DNA of 64,000 bases from Rhizobiales bacterium 62-17 (GCA_001898965.1 MKVW01000005.1:239224-303223), one strand, 5' to 3'; shown: positions 53,171 through 62,139, counted from the stretch's first letter. Numbers and translations are program-made. Notes: generated by a model not told the origin, from the sequence alone.

Positions 53171-53617
53171 GTGCTGACGAACAAGGGCAAATATGGGCTG
53201 AAGGCCATGGTTCACCTGGCCGGCTTCGAGCCGGGCCAGCAGGCGCTCGTCTCCGATATCGCTACATCGAACAACATCCCGAAGAAGTTTCTGGACGCCA
53301 TTCTTGGCGAATTGCGCAATGCCGGCCTCGTCCAGTCGAAGAAGGGCAAAGGCGGCGGCTATACGCTGGCCAAGCCGGCGTCGCAGATCCGCGTCGGGCA
53401 GATCGTGCGGGCGCTCGATGGGCCGTTGGCGCCGATCCGTTGCGCCAGTCACAACTACTATCGCTCCTGCGACGATTGCGACGAGAAAAACTGCCCAGTG
53501 CGGTTGATGATGTATGAGGTGCGCAACGCCATCTCGCGCGTGCTTGACGAGCGCACCTTGGCGGAGATGCGCGCGCTCACCGACGATGAGCGCAGCGACC
53601 TCATGTATCATATTTGA
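53171..53617 (+). CDS. Rrf2 family transcriptional regulator, cysteine-rich
   Basis: The 148-residue protein is an Rrf2 regulator: winged helix in the first 70 residues (MLTNKGKYGLKAMVHLAGFE then IATSNNIPKKFLDAILGELR), glycine-rich turn KKGKGGGYTLAKP, then Cys at 91, 100, 103 and 108. IscR and NsrR carry three Cys for an iron-sulfur cluster with other spacing; four here (C-x8-C-x2-C-x4-C) could bind a cluster or a metal. The start is GTG 53171 with GGAG upstream, since earlier codons add a non-conserved tail. It stands alone after tRNA-Gln. Confidence 0.9.
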   Translation: MLTNKGKYGLKAMVHLAGFEPGQQALVSDIATSNNIPKKFLDAILGELRNAGLVQSKKGKGGGYTLAKPASQIRVGQIVRALDGPLAPIRCASHNYYRSCDDCDEKNCPVRLMMYEVRNAISRVLDERTLAEMRALTDDERSDLMYHI

Positions 53618-53632
53618 GGCTTCGAGCCTTTT

Positions 53633-54472
53633 TCAGAAGAACACGAAAGCGCGGATCTCGATGCTCTCGCGCGGTCTGGCATCGGCCGGCGCCAGCGGAT
53701 TCTCAAAAGCCGTGTGCGGCGCGAACCGTGCCACGCTCGTGCGCGAATCATAGCATTTGAGGAAGATGACTTCGTCCGCTCGCATCTGCGGATAGAAATA
53801 CCAGCGGTGCTGAGGCGAATAGGCGACCGAATAGGTTTCGCCGGTGCGATCCTTGTAGATGAGGTCGGTGCCGATCAGATCCTCGGGCGGGATGGTGCGC
53901 GCATCGGCGACAGCGAGCGGTGAATCCTCCAGCGGTCCATGCGCCGGGCGCCAGACATTGACCACCGCGAACGGGCGTTTTGCCAGTTGCTCGGCTTCAT
54001 CGCCCAGCAATTCGCGCAGGCGCTTGGGGCCGGATGTTTCGGTGTGGTCGACATGCACGCGTCCGACGGGGCCGCGGCCAACGCCGCCACGGCCGGAACC
54101 CAGCACTTCGCCAGGCTGGCGGCGTCGGGTCGTGTGATCGAAAATATGCACCCGCGCCGCGCCCGTATGGTGCCGCAGCAGATCGGCCGTTTCCGGGTAA
54201 TATTGCGATTTCACCAGATCGTCGTTGAAGAGATCGACGACGGCACTGCGATGCTGCGCCAGCGCAAACCCCTCGCGGTCGATGGAGGCTTCAATCGCGC
54301 GGCCATCATAAATACCGACTGTCTCGGGATCGGAGACCACATTGGTGCGCAGCTTGCCCGGTGGCGGTTCGGACGCATAGTTGAAGCCCCGCTCGGTCAT
54401 GCGCTGCGTATAGTTCAACGAGGCCTGGAGAAGCGGCTGCTGCGTGGCCTTGCTGTCGGCATGGATATTCAT
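53633..54472 (-). CDS. CmcJ/NvfI-like oxidoreductase
   Basis: The 279-residue protein resembles the CmcJ/NvfI family named for cephamycin and novofumigatonin enzymes, with VHVDHTETSGPKRLRELLGD, the stretch VNVWRPAHGPLEDSPLAVAD and the C-terminal FLKCYDSRTSVARFAPHTAF then PRESIEIRAFVFF. The HVD of the first motif and His in FAPHTAF could form an Fe(II) site of a 2-oxoglutarate-type oxygenase. The start at 54472 has GGAGG 5 bases upstream. It is divergent from the amidohydrolase gene across 217 bases. Substrate unknown. Confidence 0.8.
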   Translation of the reverse strand: MNIHADSKATQQPLLQASLNYTQRMTERGFNYASEPPPGKLRTNVVSDPETVGIYDGRAIEASIDREGFALAQHRSAVVDLFNDDLVKSQYYPETADLLRHHTGAARVHIFDHTTRRRQPGEVLGSGRGGVGRGPVGRVHVDHTETSGPKRLRELLGDEAEQLAKRPFAVVNVWRPAHGPLEDSPLAVADARTIPPEDLIGTDLIYKDRTGETYSVAYSPQHRWYFYPQMRADEVIFLKCYDSRTSVARFAPHTAFENPLAPADARPRESIEIRAFVFF

Positions 54473-54689
54473 GAAAGCCTCCATTCAGCGGTAGGCTGAG
54501 ACGTCGACGCTCCGGCAAACTCTACTTCGTCAACGACGGCGAGAATGCAAGAGCTAAAGTATAGACGTAATATCTGTTGCCGCCTCTTCAACCCTGTCAA
54601 GGCAGCCATGCCCTGGGGCTAGCCGCCCCCTCCGAAAGCAGCTTAAAAACACCTTGGATCTGGTCCGGCTTGGTATTCTGGGAGTGCGC

Positions 54690-55628
54690 ATGTCCGCTTT
54701 TGTCGTCGATTTTCACAACCATCATATTCCCCAGCGCTTTGAATCGACGGCGGCGCGCACGTTTCCGCCGAGCCAGCAAGCGCGGTGGTTGGACTTGAAC
54801 CGGAAGCTGGCGGACGAGGATCTGCTTTTGCAGGATATCCGCAGCGGCGATCTCGATGCGCGCGTGGTCAATACGCCGGCTGCTCTTTTGGCCGATGCCG
54901 ATGGCCATCTGGCGCATGGCACGATCGTCGAAATCAACGACGAACTGGCAGAGTTGGCGGGCCGCCATCCAGGACGGATCCGGGCGCTTGCCACGATCGA
55001 TGCTTATGATGGAGATCGGGCAGCCCGCGAGGTTGAGCGTGCAATCAAGCATTTGAAGCTTACGGGGCTGTTCGTCGACAGTGCTCGTGGCGACTTGCTG
55101 ATCGATGCGCCGCAGGCCCGGCCGACCTTGCAGGTGGCGGCGGAATTGGGTGTTCCGGTCTTCGTCCATCCGGTCAACCCACAACCGTTCACCGATCAAA
55201 TGTCGCGTTATGGCCGTCTGGGCGTGTTGTTTGCGCGAGGCACGGTGAATTCAGCCGCCCTGATCGCGCTTCTGGAAGGTGGTGTTTTCTCGCAATTGCC
55301 AGGTCTTAAAGTGGTCGTCACGGCGCTCGCCTTCGGCGGCCTGGCAATGGCGAGCGGGTTCGCGCATCACAGCATTCTGTCCGATGGGACGTTGGCAACG
55401 CTGCGTCAACACGTTTGGATCGATACGATGGGCTTCGATCCCGCGCAGATCCGGGCTTCGATCGACATTCTCGGGGCCGATCGTGTGCTCGCTGGCAGCG
55501 ATTGGCCGATCGTCAACGAAGGGCCGATCCGCGAGAGGCTGTTCGCCGCGTTGCAAACCGCCGGTGTCGCCGAGACAGACAAAGCCCTGATCACAGGAGG
55601 CAATGCGCTGGCGCTCGTTGGACACTAG
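54690..55628 (+). CDS. Amidohydrolase family protein (ACMSD-like)
   Basis: The 312-residue protein is a TIM-barrel amidohydrolase of the group that includes aminocarboxymuconate-semialdehyde decarboxylase. It has a metal-binding HNHHIP near residue 9 (His9, His11), PVFVHPVNPQP in the middle and the late Asp in LAGSDWPIVNEG. It probably decarboxylates or hydrolyses a ring-cleavage or aromatic acid; the exact substrate is open. ATG 54690 has GGGAG 5 bases upstream. A strong terminator follows. Confidence 0.85.
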   Translation: MSAFVVDFHNHHIPQRFESTAARTFPPSQQARWLDLNRKLADEDLLLQDIRSGDLDARVVNTPAALLADADGHLAHGTIVEINDELAELAGRHPGRIRALATIDAYDGDRAAREVERAIKHLKLTGLFVDSARGDLLIDAPQARPTLQVAAELGVPVFVHPVNPQPFTDQMSRYGRLGVLFARGTVNSAALIALLEGGVFSQLPGLKVVVTALAFGGLAMASGFAHHSILSDGTLATLRQHVWIDTMGFDPAQIRASIDILGADRVLAGSDWPIVNEGPIRERLFAALQTAGVAETDKALITGGNALALVGH

Positions 55629-55648
55629 CTGGTACAGCTCTCCTCGAT

Positions 55649-55676
55649 AAGCCGCTGCCACCGCAGCGGCTTTTTT
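55649..55676 (+). terminator. Rho-independent terminator after the amidohydrolase gene
   Basis: GCCGCTGC (55651-55658) pairs with GCAGCGGC (55663-55670), extended by AA/TT, around CACC, followed by six T. Confidence 0.93.
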
Positions 55677-55683
55677 GTTTGTA

Positions 55684-55749
55684 TTGACAGGCCTTCGGGT
55701 CTTTCGCAATATTTCTTATAATTGAAATTAAATTTCCTATTTGGAAATT
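55684..55749 (+). promoter_or_regulatory. Promoter and IclR-type operator before the second Rieske gene
   Basis: TTGACA (55684-55689) is followed 18 bases later by AATATT (55708-55713), a fair sigma-70 core. Just downstream is AATTTCC-TATTT-GGAAATT (55731-55737 and 55743-55749), a perfect 7-bp palindrome whose ATTTCC/GGAAAT halves recall IclR family operators. The start codon is at 55806, and an iclR gene lies at the other end. Confidence 0.55.
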
Positions 55750-55805
55750 ATTCGCGGCGACGAAGGGGCGTTGCCGTCGGGTATCGCGATGAGGAGGAGA
55801 GGGCG

Positions 55806-56900
55806 ATGAATGTTCAAGCCGCGCATACGGAAGCGCCTGTTGCGCACGAAACGCGCTATCTGAAGAACTGCTGGTATGCGGCTTGGTGGTCGAACGATCT
55901 GCCCGTTGGAGAAATCAAAGCGCGCACCATTCTCAATCAGCCGCTTGCTTTCTTTCGCAGTGCTGATGGTGTGGCGCATGCGGTCGCCGATCGCTGCTCG
56001 CATCGGCTGGCGCCGCTCAGCATGGGCAAGCTGCTGGCGAACGGCCATCTGCGTTGCTGTTATCACGGCCTTGAATTCGACAAGGACGGCCATTGCGTCG
56101 TCAATCCGCATACGCCCGGTGTCGCGCCTAACACCCGGCTCGACATTCCCTCCTATCCGCTGGTTGAGAAGCACGGCATGGTGTGGGTGTGGCTCGGCGA
56201 GGCCGAAGCGGATGTGACGCTTGTGCCTGATTATAAGTGTTTCGATGGCGCCGATGAGCGTCACATGAGCAAGCGCGACTATCTGCGTCTTGAGGCGGAA
56301 ACATCACTCGTCGTCGATAATCTCCTTGATCTCAGCCACATCGCCTTTCTGCACGATGGCATTCTCGGCGATTCCGCCAAGGCCGATGCGGATATCAAAG
56401 TGGAGAATACCGGCGATGCGATCGTCGTCAGCCGTTTCAATACGGATGCGACGATCCCTGGCATTTTCGCGGAATTCTGGCCCGATCCACCGAAGCTGGT
56501 CGACAAGGGAACCGCCATTCGCTGGACCGCGCCGTCCAACCTGCTGAACGATACGGGGGTGTGGCGGCAGGGCACGGATCGTTCGACCGGCACGGGTTTC
56601 TACGGCGCCCATATTCTGACGCCCGAGACCGACGAGACCACCCATTATTTCTTCGCCGCCGTGCGCTGGAACGTTAGAACGCAGGGCGAGACCGACCTGC
56701 GCATTCAGAAGAACCTGAACGAGATGCGGCGCTTTGCCTTTGAGATGCAGGATGCACCGGTGATCGAGGCACAGCAGCGCCGCATGAAAGCGCCAAGCGC
56801 GCCAAAACCGCTCTTCCTGTCGATCGATGTCGGCCCCGTGCAATATCGCCGCATCCTTGAGCGCATGTTGCGCGCGGAGGACGCGCCGGCTCAGGGATAA
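55806..56900 (+). CDS. Rieske oxygenase, vanillate O-demethylase (VanA) type
   Basis: The 364-residue protein has a Rieske cluster (Cys64-x-His66 and Cys84-x2-His87), and the iron-site stretch VVDNLLDLSHIAFLHDG with Asp and two His. The N-terminal LKNCWYAAWWSNDLPVG matches VanA-type monooxygenases that demethylate or hydroxylate aromatic acids. GAGGAGAGG precedes ATG 55806. There is no reductase gene (VanB) nearby. It ends with a 10-base tail-to-tail overlap with the iclR gene. Substrate unknown. Confidence 0.9.
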   Translation: MNVQAAHTEAPVAHETRYLKNCWYAAWWSNDLPVGEIKARTILNQPLAFFRSADGVAHAVADRCSHRLAPLSMGKLLANGHLRCCYHGLEFDKDGHCVVNPHTPGVAPNTRLDIPSYPLVEKHGMVWVWLGEAEADVTLVPDYKCFDGADERHMSKRDYLRLEAETSLVVDNLLDLSHIAFLHDGILGDSAKADADIKVENTGDAIVVSRFNTDATIPGIFAEFWPDPPKLVDKGTAIRWTAPSNLLNDTGVWRQGTDRSTGTGFYGAHILTPETDETTHYFFAAVRWNVRTQGETDLRIQKNLNEMRRFAFEMQDAPVIEAQQRRMKAPSAPKPLFLSIDVGPVQYRRILERMLRAEDAPAQG

Positions 56901-57715
56901 CGGCCGCCCATCTGCTGCATCACGTCATTGGCGAAGGCTTTGAGAGCCTGGGCCACCGGGCCGTCCCAGGCGATGGAGCAGGTTTCCGTCGGCCCGAAGC
57001 TGGTGATCGTGAAGGCAAGCTTGCCGTTGCGATCGAAGATCGGTGCCGACACCGAGTTCAGGCCGGCGTAACGCTCCGGTGTCGCGCGGGATAGGAAGCG
57101 GCGACGGACTTCGGCGATGCGTTGCTCATATTGCTTGCGCAATTGGTTGAGATTGGCTGCATCGGTCGCCCGCTGCTTCAGCTCCGCATCGACGAGCGGC
57201 GCAATTTTTTCCTGATCGAGGAAGGCGGCGAAGACGCGGCCAGCGCAGGTGTTGGAGAGCGGATAGCGATGTTGCGCCAGGATGCGCACGGTGACCGGCC
57301 GATCGCTCTCGTGGACTTTCAAGACCATCGGCCCCGTCGGGCTCCAGATCGATAGAAAGCTGGTCTCCCGCACCTGGCGGACGAGATCGGGCAGCAGCTC
57401 GCCGGCGAGAATCTGGGCACGTTCGAGCCAGGTGTCCGGATTGGTGAGCGTATAAAGATAGGGGCCGATCTTGTAGCGGCCGCGCCCGTCCGCTTCGATC
57501 AGGCCGGTGCGGATCATGCTGACACAATATTTGTGAGCGGAGCTTGCCGTCATGCCGCTGGCCGCGCTCAACTCCGCCAAAGTGGCGGCGCCCTTCAGGC
57601 TCACCAGCGTCTGAAACAGTTTCATGCCCAATTCGAAGGATTGAACGCCCTGCCGGGGCGGCGGCGCCTTGCGTGAGAGCGCCCGTTCCTTCGTCGATTT
57701 TCTTGCCTGTGCCAT
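56891..57715 (-). CDS. IclR family transcriptional regulator
   Basis: The 274-residue protein (from ATG 57715) carries an N-terminal basic stretch, a winged helix with GAATLAELSAASGMTASSAH, and the IclR effector domain (about 110-270). A much longer frame upstream lacks family features. It is divergent from the flavin monooxygenase at 57975 and convergent with the Rieske gene, so it may control both units. The gap 57716-57974 shows GTGTTT (57826-57831) with AAACAC (57862-57867) and GGGT/ACCC (57835-57849) as possible sites. Confidence 0.88.
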   Translation of the reverse strand: MAQARKSTKERALSRKAPPPRQGVQSFELGMKLFQTLVSLKGAATLAELSAASGMTASSAHKYCVSMIRTGLIEADGRGRYKIGPYLYTLTNPDTWLERAQILAGELLPDLVRQVRETSFLSIWSPTGPMVLKVHESDRPVTVRILAQHRYPLSNTCAGRVFAAFLDQEKIAPLVDAELKQRATDAANLNQLRKQYEQRIAEVRRRFLSRATPERYAGLNSVSAPIFDRNGKLAFTITSFGPTETCSIAWDGPVAQALKAFANDVMQQMGGRYP

Positions 57716-57974
57716 CGCGCTCCAGCGCCTTATCTGTAGAGAATGCCTAACACACTCTTTTCGGGGCGGCGATGCGGCCTCGTTGATGCGGTGATCGTTC
57801 GCCCCTGCAGCGATGCTGCGCCGCAGTGTTTCATGGGTTGAACATACCCGTTTTACACGCAAAACACTCCGCCGCTTGGGCCGGCGCATGAGGATTTCCG
57901 CCTTGCCTCGATGGGCGCCGTGAGGAAGATGCGGACCTTCAGTGGTCACCTTGGTGGTCTGAGGCGGGGGATTT

Positions 57975-59093
57975 ATGAGCAAGCTTTCGATTGTCATTGT
58001 CGGTGGCGGTGTTGGCGGATTGACCGCCGCCTTGGCGCTGCGCAAGCTCGGCCATGACGCCTCGATCTTCGAACAGGCTTCGCAGTTCACCCGCGTCGGC
58101 GCCGATATCAATCTGACGCCCAATGCGGTGCGTGCTCTCGATGGTCTGGGTATCGGCGACGCGATCCGTGCGACGGCGGCGCGGCCGACCTATCGCATCA
58201 GTCGGACCTGGGACACAGGCGAGGAAACCTCGCGCCTGCCGATGGGCGACGAAGCCGAAAAGCTCTATGGCGCGCCGCAGCTCACCATTCATCGTGCCGA
58301 TATTCTGAAAGCCCTGACCGATTCGCTGCCGGCCGACTGCATTCGCTTCGGCCAGCGCGTGCAGGCGATCGACACCTCCGCCAAGGGTCCTTCGCTCACC
58401 ATGGCGAATGGTGAAATCATCAAGGCCGATGTCATCATTGGCGCCGACGGCATTCACTCCATCGTGCGTGCCGCGCTGTTTGGTCCCGACAAGCCGGAGT
58501 TCACCGGCCTCATCGCCTTTCGGGCGGTGGTGCCGCAGTCAAGCCTGTCGGTGCCCAATCTCGATGCCTTCACCAAATGGTGGGGGCCGACGCCGGATCG
58601 GCAGATCGTCACCTTCCCGCTTAATCAGGGCCGCGAGACCTTCGTCTTCGCGACGAAAGAGCAGGATTGGAAACATGAATCCTGGACGACGGATGGTGAT
58701 CCGGAAGAGCTGCGTGCCACCTACGCGGATTTCTATCCGGAGGCCCAGGCCTTGCTGGCGCCGGTTTCGGATGTGAAGAAGTCGGCGCTGAACGTGCGCA
58801 ACCCGATGAAGAGCTGGTCGTCCGGTGCGGTGGTTCTGTTGGGCGATGCCTGCCATCCGATGATGCCGTTCATGGCGCAGGGTGCCGGCATGGCGATCGA
58901 GGATGCGGTGGTTCTGGCCCGCGCCTTGTCGGAGCGTCCGGTGACGCAGGCCGTGGCGGCCTATGAAGCGGCGCGGCTCGATCGCACCGCGAAGGTGCAG
59001 ATTGGTTCGCGCGGCAATGAATGGCTGCGGACCGACGGCAATGTCGACTGGCTCTATGGCTATGACGCCTGGACTGCGCCGCTCGGGGCCTAG
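57975..59093 (+). CDS. FAD-dependent aromatic monooxygenase (NicC-like)
   Basis: The 372-residue flavoprotein hydroxylase has the dinucleotide motif IVGGGVGGLTAALAL near residue 8, the FAD/NADPH motif VIIGADGIHSIVRAALFG, and the FAD motif GAVVLLGDACHPMMPFMAQG near residue 290. The C-terminal DWLYGYDAWTAPLG resembles 6-hydroxynicotinate 3-monooxygenase (NicC), though salicylate hydroxylases are similar too. It starts the catabolic run with the aldehyde dehydrogenase gene. No other nic gene is recognised here, so a nicotinate pathway is not claimed. Confidence 0.85.
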   Translation: MSKLSIVIVGGGVGGLTAALALRKLGHDASIFEQASQFTRVGADINLTPNAVRALDGLGIGDAIRATAARPTYRISRTWDTGEETSRLPMGDEAEKLYGAPQLTIHRADILKALTDSLPADCIRFGQRVQAIDTSAKGPSLTMANGEIIKADVIIGADGIHSIVRAALFGPDKPEFTGLIAFRAVVPQSSLSVPNLDAFTKWWGPTPDRQIVTFPLNQGRETFVFATKEQDWKHESWTTDGDPEELRATYADFYPEAQALLAPVSDVKKSALNVRNPMKSWSSGAVVLLGDACHPMMPFMAQGAGMAIEDAVVLARALSERPVTQAVAAYEAARLDRTAKVQIGSRGNEWLRTDGNVDWLYGYDAWTAPLGA

Positions 59094-59131
59094 GTTTTTT
59101 GTGATTTCGATATCTGTTGGAGTGAGACGAC

Positions 59132-60619
59132 ATGCTCGATAAAGTCGATATGCCCAAGGACCGTCTCTATATCGGCGGCGAATGGCGCAAGGGACAGGGC
59201 GCGGAGATCACCTCGGTCTTTCCGGCCGATCGCAGCCACAATGCCACCGTGTCAGGCGCTTCCGCCGCCGACGTCGAGGAAGCCATCGCGCGGGCGCAGG
59301 ATGCCGCCAACGCAGCGAGCTGGAAGCGTTTGAAGCCACACGAGCGGGCGAGCTTTCTCTATAAGATTTCCGATGGCATCAGCCGCAACATCGATCGCAT
59401 CTCCTACATCCAGACGCGCGATACGGGTAAGACGCTGGGTGAGACACGAGCACTGGCGGCCAGCGCCGCCGGCACGTTCCGCTATTTCGCTGCCGTCTGC
59501 GAAACCGAGGAAGAGCAGATCACGCCGGCGCGCGGCGACTACATCACGCTGTCGCGCTGGGAGCCGCTGGGTGTCGTCGCTGCGATCACACCGTGGAATT
59601 CGCCGATCGCCAGCGATGCGCAGAAGATCGCGCCGGCGCTGGCCGCCGGCAACGCGGTGATCTTGAAGCCGGCTTCGTGGAGCCCGCTGGTGTCGCTGGA
59701 GTTGGCGCGCATCATCGACGAGACGGGGCTGCCGAAGGGCTTGCTGTCGGTGTTGCCGGGTTCCGGCAGCGTCGTCGGCGACCTGCTGGTCACTCATCCG
59801 TCGATCGGCAAGGTTTCCTTCACCGGCGGCACGGCGGTCGGGCGCAGCCTGGCTCGTAAGGCCGCCGAGAAGCTGATGCCGGTCTCGCTCGAACTTGGCG
59901 GCAAATCGCCGACCATCGTTTTCGAAGATGCCGATATCGATCAGACCATTGCTGGCATTCTGTTCGGCATTTTCTCGTCGTCCGGCCAATCCTGCATCGC
60001 CGGTTCGCGGCTTTACGTGCAGCGCTCGATCTACAAGCCGTTTCTGGAAAAGCTCGTCGCGCGGACGAAGGCGTTGCGCGTCGGTCATCCGTTCGAGAGC
60101 AGCACCCAGGTGGCGCCGTTGATCCACGAGGATCATCGCAACAGCGTCGAGCGTTTCATCGCGCAGGCGCGTCGCGACAAAGGCACGATCCTGGCCGGCG
60201 GTCAGCGCCCGTCCGGCGGCGATTACAACGAGGGCGTCTATCTGGAGCCGACCATCATCGGCGATGTGGCGCCGGGTACCGAAATCTGCCGTGAGGAGGT
60301 GTTCGGCCCGGTGCTGACCGTCTTCCCGTTCGATGATGAGGATAAGCTGATCCGCGATGCCAACGATAACGAATATGGCCTCGCTTGCGGGATCTGGACA
60401 CGTGACGTGGTGAAGGCATTGCGCATCGGCGCGGCGATCAAGGCCGGTACGGTGTGGATCAACACCTACAAGCAGTTCTCGATCTCGACGCCGTTCGGCG
60501 GCATGAAGGCGAGCGGCATGGGCCGTGAGAAGGGCCGCGATGGTCTGCGGGCTTATATGCAGCAGAAGTCCTATTACATCGACACGAGCGGTGCGCCGCA
60601 TCCCTGGGCTGGACTCTGA
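59132..60619 (+). CDS. Aldehyde dehydrogenase
   Basis: The 495-residue NAD(P)-dependent enzyme has the catalytic Cys288 (SSGQSCIAGSRL), general-base Glu254 (SLELGGKSP), and Asn156 (TPWNSP). It converts an aldehyde to an acid, probably an intermediate of the adjoining pathway (inference). The gene is 38 bases from the flavin monooxygenase gene, so both are likely in one operon. The closest family by eye is the betaine/muconic semialdehyde dehydrogenase group, but specificity cannot be read. Confidence 0.93.
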   Translation: MLDKVDMPKDRLYIGGEWRKGQGAEITSVFPADRSHNATVSGASAADVEEAIARAQDAANAASWKRLKPHERASFLYKISDGISRNIDRISYIQTRDTGKTLGETRALAASAAGTFRYFAAVCETEEEQITPARGDYITLSRWEPLGVVAAITPWNSPIASDAQKIAPALAAGNAVILKPASWSPLVSLELARIIDETGLPKGLLSVLPGSGSVVGDLLVTHPSIGKVSFTGGTAVGRSLARKAAEKLMPVSLELGGKSPTIVFEDADIDQTIAGILFGIFSSSGQSCIAGSRLYVQRSIYKPFLEKLVARTKALRVGHPFESSTQVAPLIHEDHRNSVERFIAQARRDKGTILAGGQRPSGGDYNEGVYLEPTIIGDVAPGTEICREEVFGPVLTVFPFDDEDKLIRDANDNEYGLACGIWTRDVVKALRIGAAIKAGTVWINTYKQFSISTPFGGMKASGMGREKGRDGLRAYMQQKSYYIDTSGAPHPWAGL

Positions 60620-60655
60620 CAGAATTGGCCGCTGGCGCGCGACGCCGGCGGCACT

Positions 60656-61357
60656 TTATTTCAACCGGTCGATCTTTTTTGGCTTAGCATGGGGCGACCA
60701 ATCCTTAGTGCCGAAACGGACGTTGGGTTGATAGAGATAGGCGCTCCACACATCGGCGCCCAAATGTTCGGTGAGCATTGCGATCGCGGCCGTGGTTTGC
60801 TGCCGTAGTGGGGCAATGCTGCGCAGCAGCGGCTCTCGCTCCACCTGGATATTGAGCGCTTCCTGGCCATCGCCGTCACCTTCACGGACGAAAAAATGCG
60901 TGCTGCGCCGTCGCACCAGCATTTCCCAGCCCTGATCGACGTCATACCAATGTTGGCCGTTGCCGGCGCTGTCGAGCCAATCCAGCAGGGGCGTCATCGA
61001 CAGCCAGTGATCGTACCAGGGTAGGGATGTTTCCCCGCTTCGCCAACGCAAGATCAATCGCATCCAGAAGTAGTGTCTGATCTGGCTGAAGGGCCGTCTG
61101 TGCTTGGCGGCCATTTCGATGATACGGCGATAATGAAGTGCCAGTTCTTGTTCCCGGCCGGCGACGTCTGTGACAGATAAGACGCTATCCGTGCCCGGAG
61201 AGGCGATCGGAACGTAACGGCTTGGATCGGCGATTTCGGCACCGTCGTTCGGATCACCGATATAGAAGCGATCATGCAGGAGAAAGACGACATCGAATCG
61301 CGGCTCTTCCGCTGGTGCGGAAAGAGCCAGCCAATCGATGTCGTCGGGATCGAACAT
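60656..61357 (-). CDS. Unknown protein coupled to the SDR gene
   Basis: Not recognised. The 233-residue protein has no signal peptide or membrane segment, is rich in Trp, Asp and Arg, and starts MFDPDDIDWLALSAPAEEPR. The middle has RPFSQIRHYFWMRLILRWRS and a C-terminal region with LLRSIAPLRQQTTAAIAMLT. Its ATG shares a base with the stop of the SDR gene (TAATG), so both are translated from one message. Its role may be in the same pathway. Confidence 0.7.
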   Translation of the reverse strand: MFDPDDIDWLALSAPAEEPRFDVVFLLHDRFYIGDPNDGAEIADPSRYVPIASPGTDSVLSVTDVAGREQELALHYRRIIEMAAKHRRPFSQIRHYFWMRLILRWRSGETSLPWYDHWLSMTPLLDWLDSAGNGQHWYDVDQGWEMLVRRRSTHFFVREGDGDGQEALNIQVEREPLLRSIAPLRQQTTAAIAMLTEHLGADVWSAYLYQPNVRFGTKDWSPHAKPKKIDRLK

Positions 61358-62139
61358 TACACAGGGCCGCCGCGATAGGCGCTGCCGGCATCGATGTCGA
61401 GCGTGGCGCCGCTGACATAGCCGCAGGCGGGCGAAGCAAGAAAGACGGCGGCGCGCGCCATTTCGCCAGGCTCGGCGAGGCGACCGAGCGGCGCGTGATG
61501 CTGCATTTCCTCCCAACGGCTTTCATCGCCATATTTCGCTTTTGCGCGGGTCTTGGCCAAGGTGATGGCGCGGTCGGTTTTGGTCGACGATGGATTGATG
61601 GCGAAAACGCGTACGCCAAAATCGACGGAATGGCCGCCGACGGCGCCGGTGAAGGCCATCAGCGCGGCATTGCCCGTGCCGCCGCAGACATAGTCGAAAC
61701 GCGGACTGCGACCACCGCTGCCGATGATGTTGACGATCGTGCCGGCGCGCTTGTCTTTCATGCGGCGCAGATAGATTTGGGTGAGATGAATGTAGCCCAT
61801 CACCTTCAATGCCCAGGCCTGGTCCCAGGTTTGCATGGAAAGATCGAGCAGGCTGCCGCCGGGAATGGCGCCAGCATTGTTGACCAGAATGTCGATATCG
61901 GGGGCTTGCGCCGCCAGCCGCTCACGCTCGGCGGGGTGTGAGAGATCACCGGCGAAAGCCTCGACTTTCACCTGGTAGGCGCTGGCCAGTTTCTGGCGGG
62001 CTGCTTCGACGGTGGCGGCGTCGCGTCCGGTGATGATGACCGGACAGCCTTCGGCGGCGAAGGCTTCGGCGCAGGCATAGCCGATGCCCTTGGTACTGCC
62101 GGTGATGAGGACGCGTTCCCCTTTATAGCCGAGTTCCAT
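61357..62139 (-). CDS. Short-chain dehydrogenase/reductase lacking the usual lysine
   Basis: The 260-residue SDR has the nucleotide motif ITGSTKGIGYACAEAF and NNAGAIPGG. At the active site the usual Y-x-x-x-K reads YVCGGTGNAALMAF, with Gly where Lys is expected; Ser is kept in IIGSGGRSP. This may be an SDR subgroup with altered chemistry, or an enzyme with another role. ATG 62139 has GGAGAAG upstream. It is convergent with the aldehyde dehydrogenase operon and coupled to the unknown gene 60656. Confidence 0.88.
   Translation of the reverse strand: MELGYKGERVLITGSTKGIGYACAEAFAAEGCPVIITGRDAATVEAARQKLASAYQVKVEAFAGDLSHPAERERLAAQAPDIDILVNNAGAIPGGSLLDLSMQTWDQAWALKVMGYIHLTQIYLRRMKDKRAGTIVNIIGSGGRSPRFDYVCGGTGNAALMAFTGAVGGHSVDFGVRVFAINPSSTKTDRAITLAKTRAKAKYGDESRWEEMQHHAPLGRLAEPGEMARAAVFLASPACGYVSGATLDIDAGSAYRGGPV

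Noticed and set aside
57716..58123. 136-codon N-terminal extension of the second IclR protein
   Set aside because: It is low-complexity and crosses the divergent promoter region; the family start is at 57715.
59252..60601. 449-codon frame antisense to the aldehyde dehydrogenase gene
   Set aside because: It is Arg/Asp-rich without motifs and opposite a complete enzyme gene.
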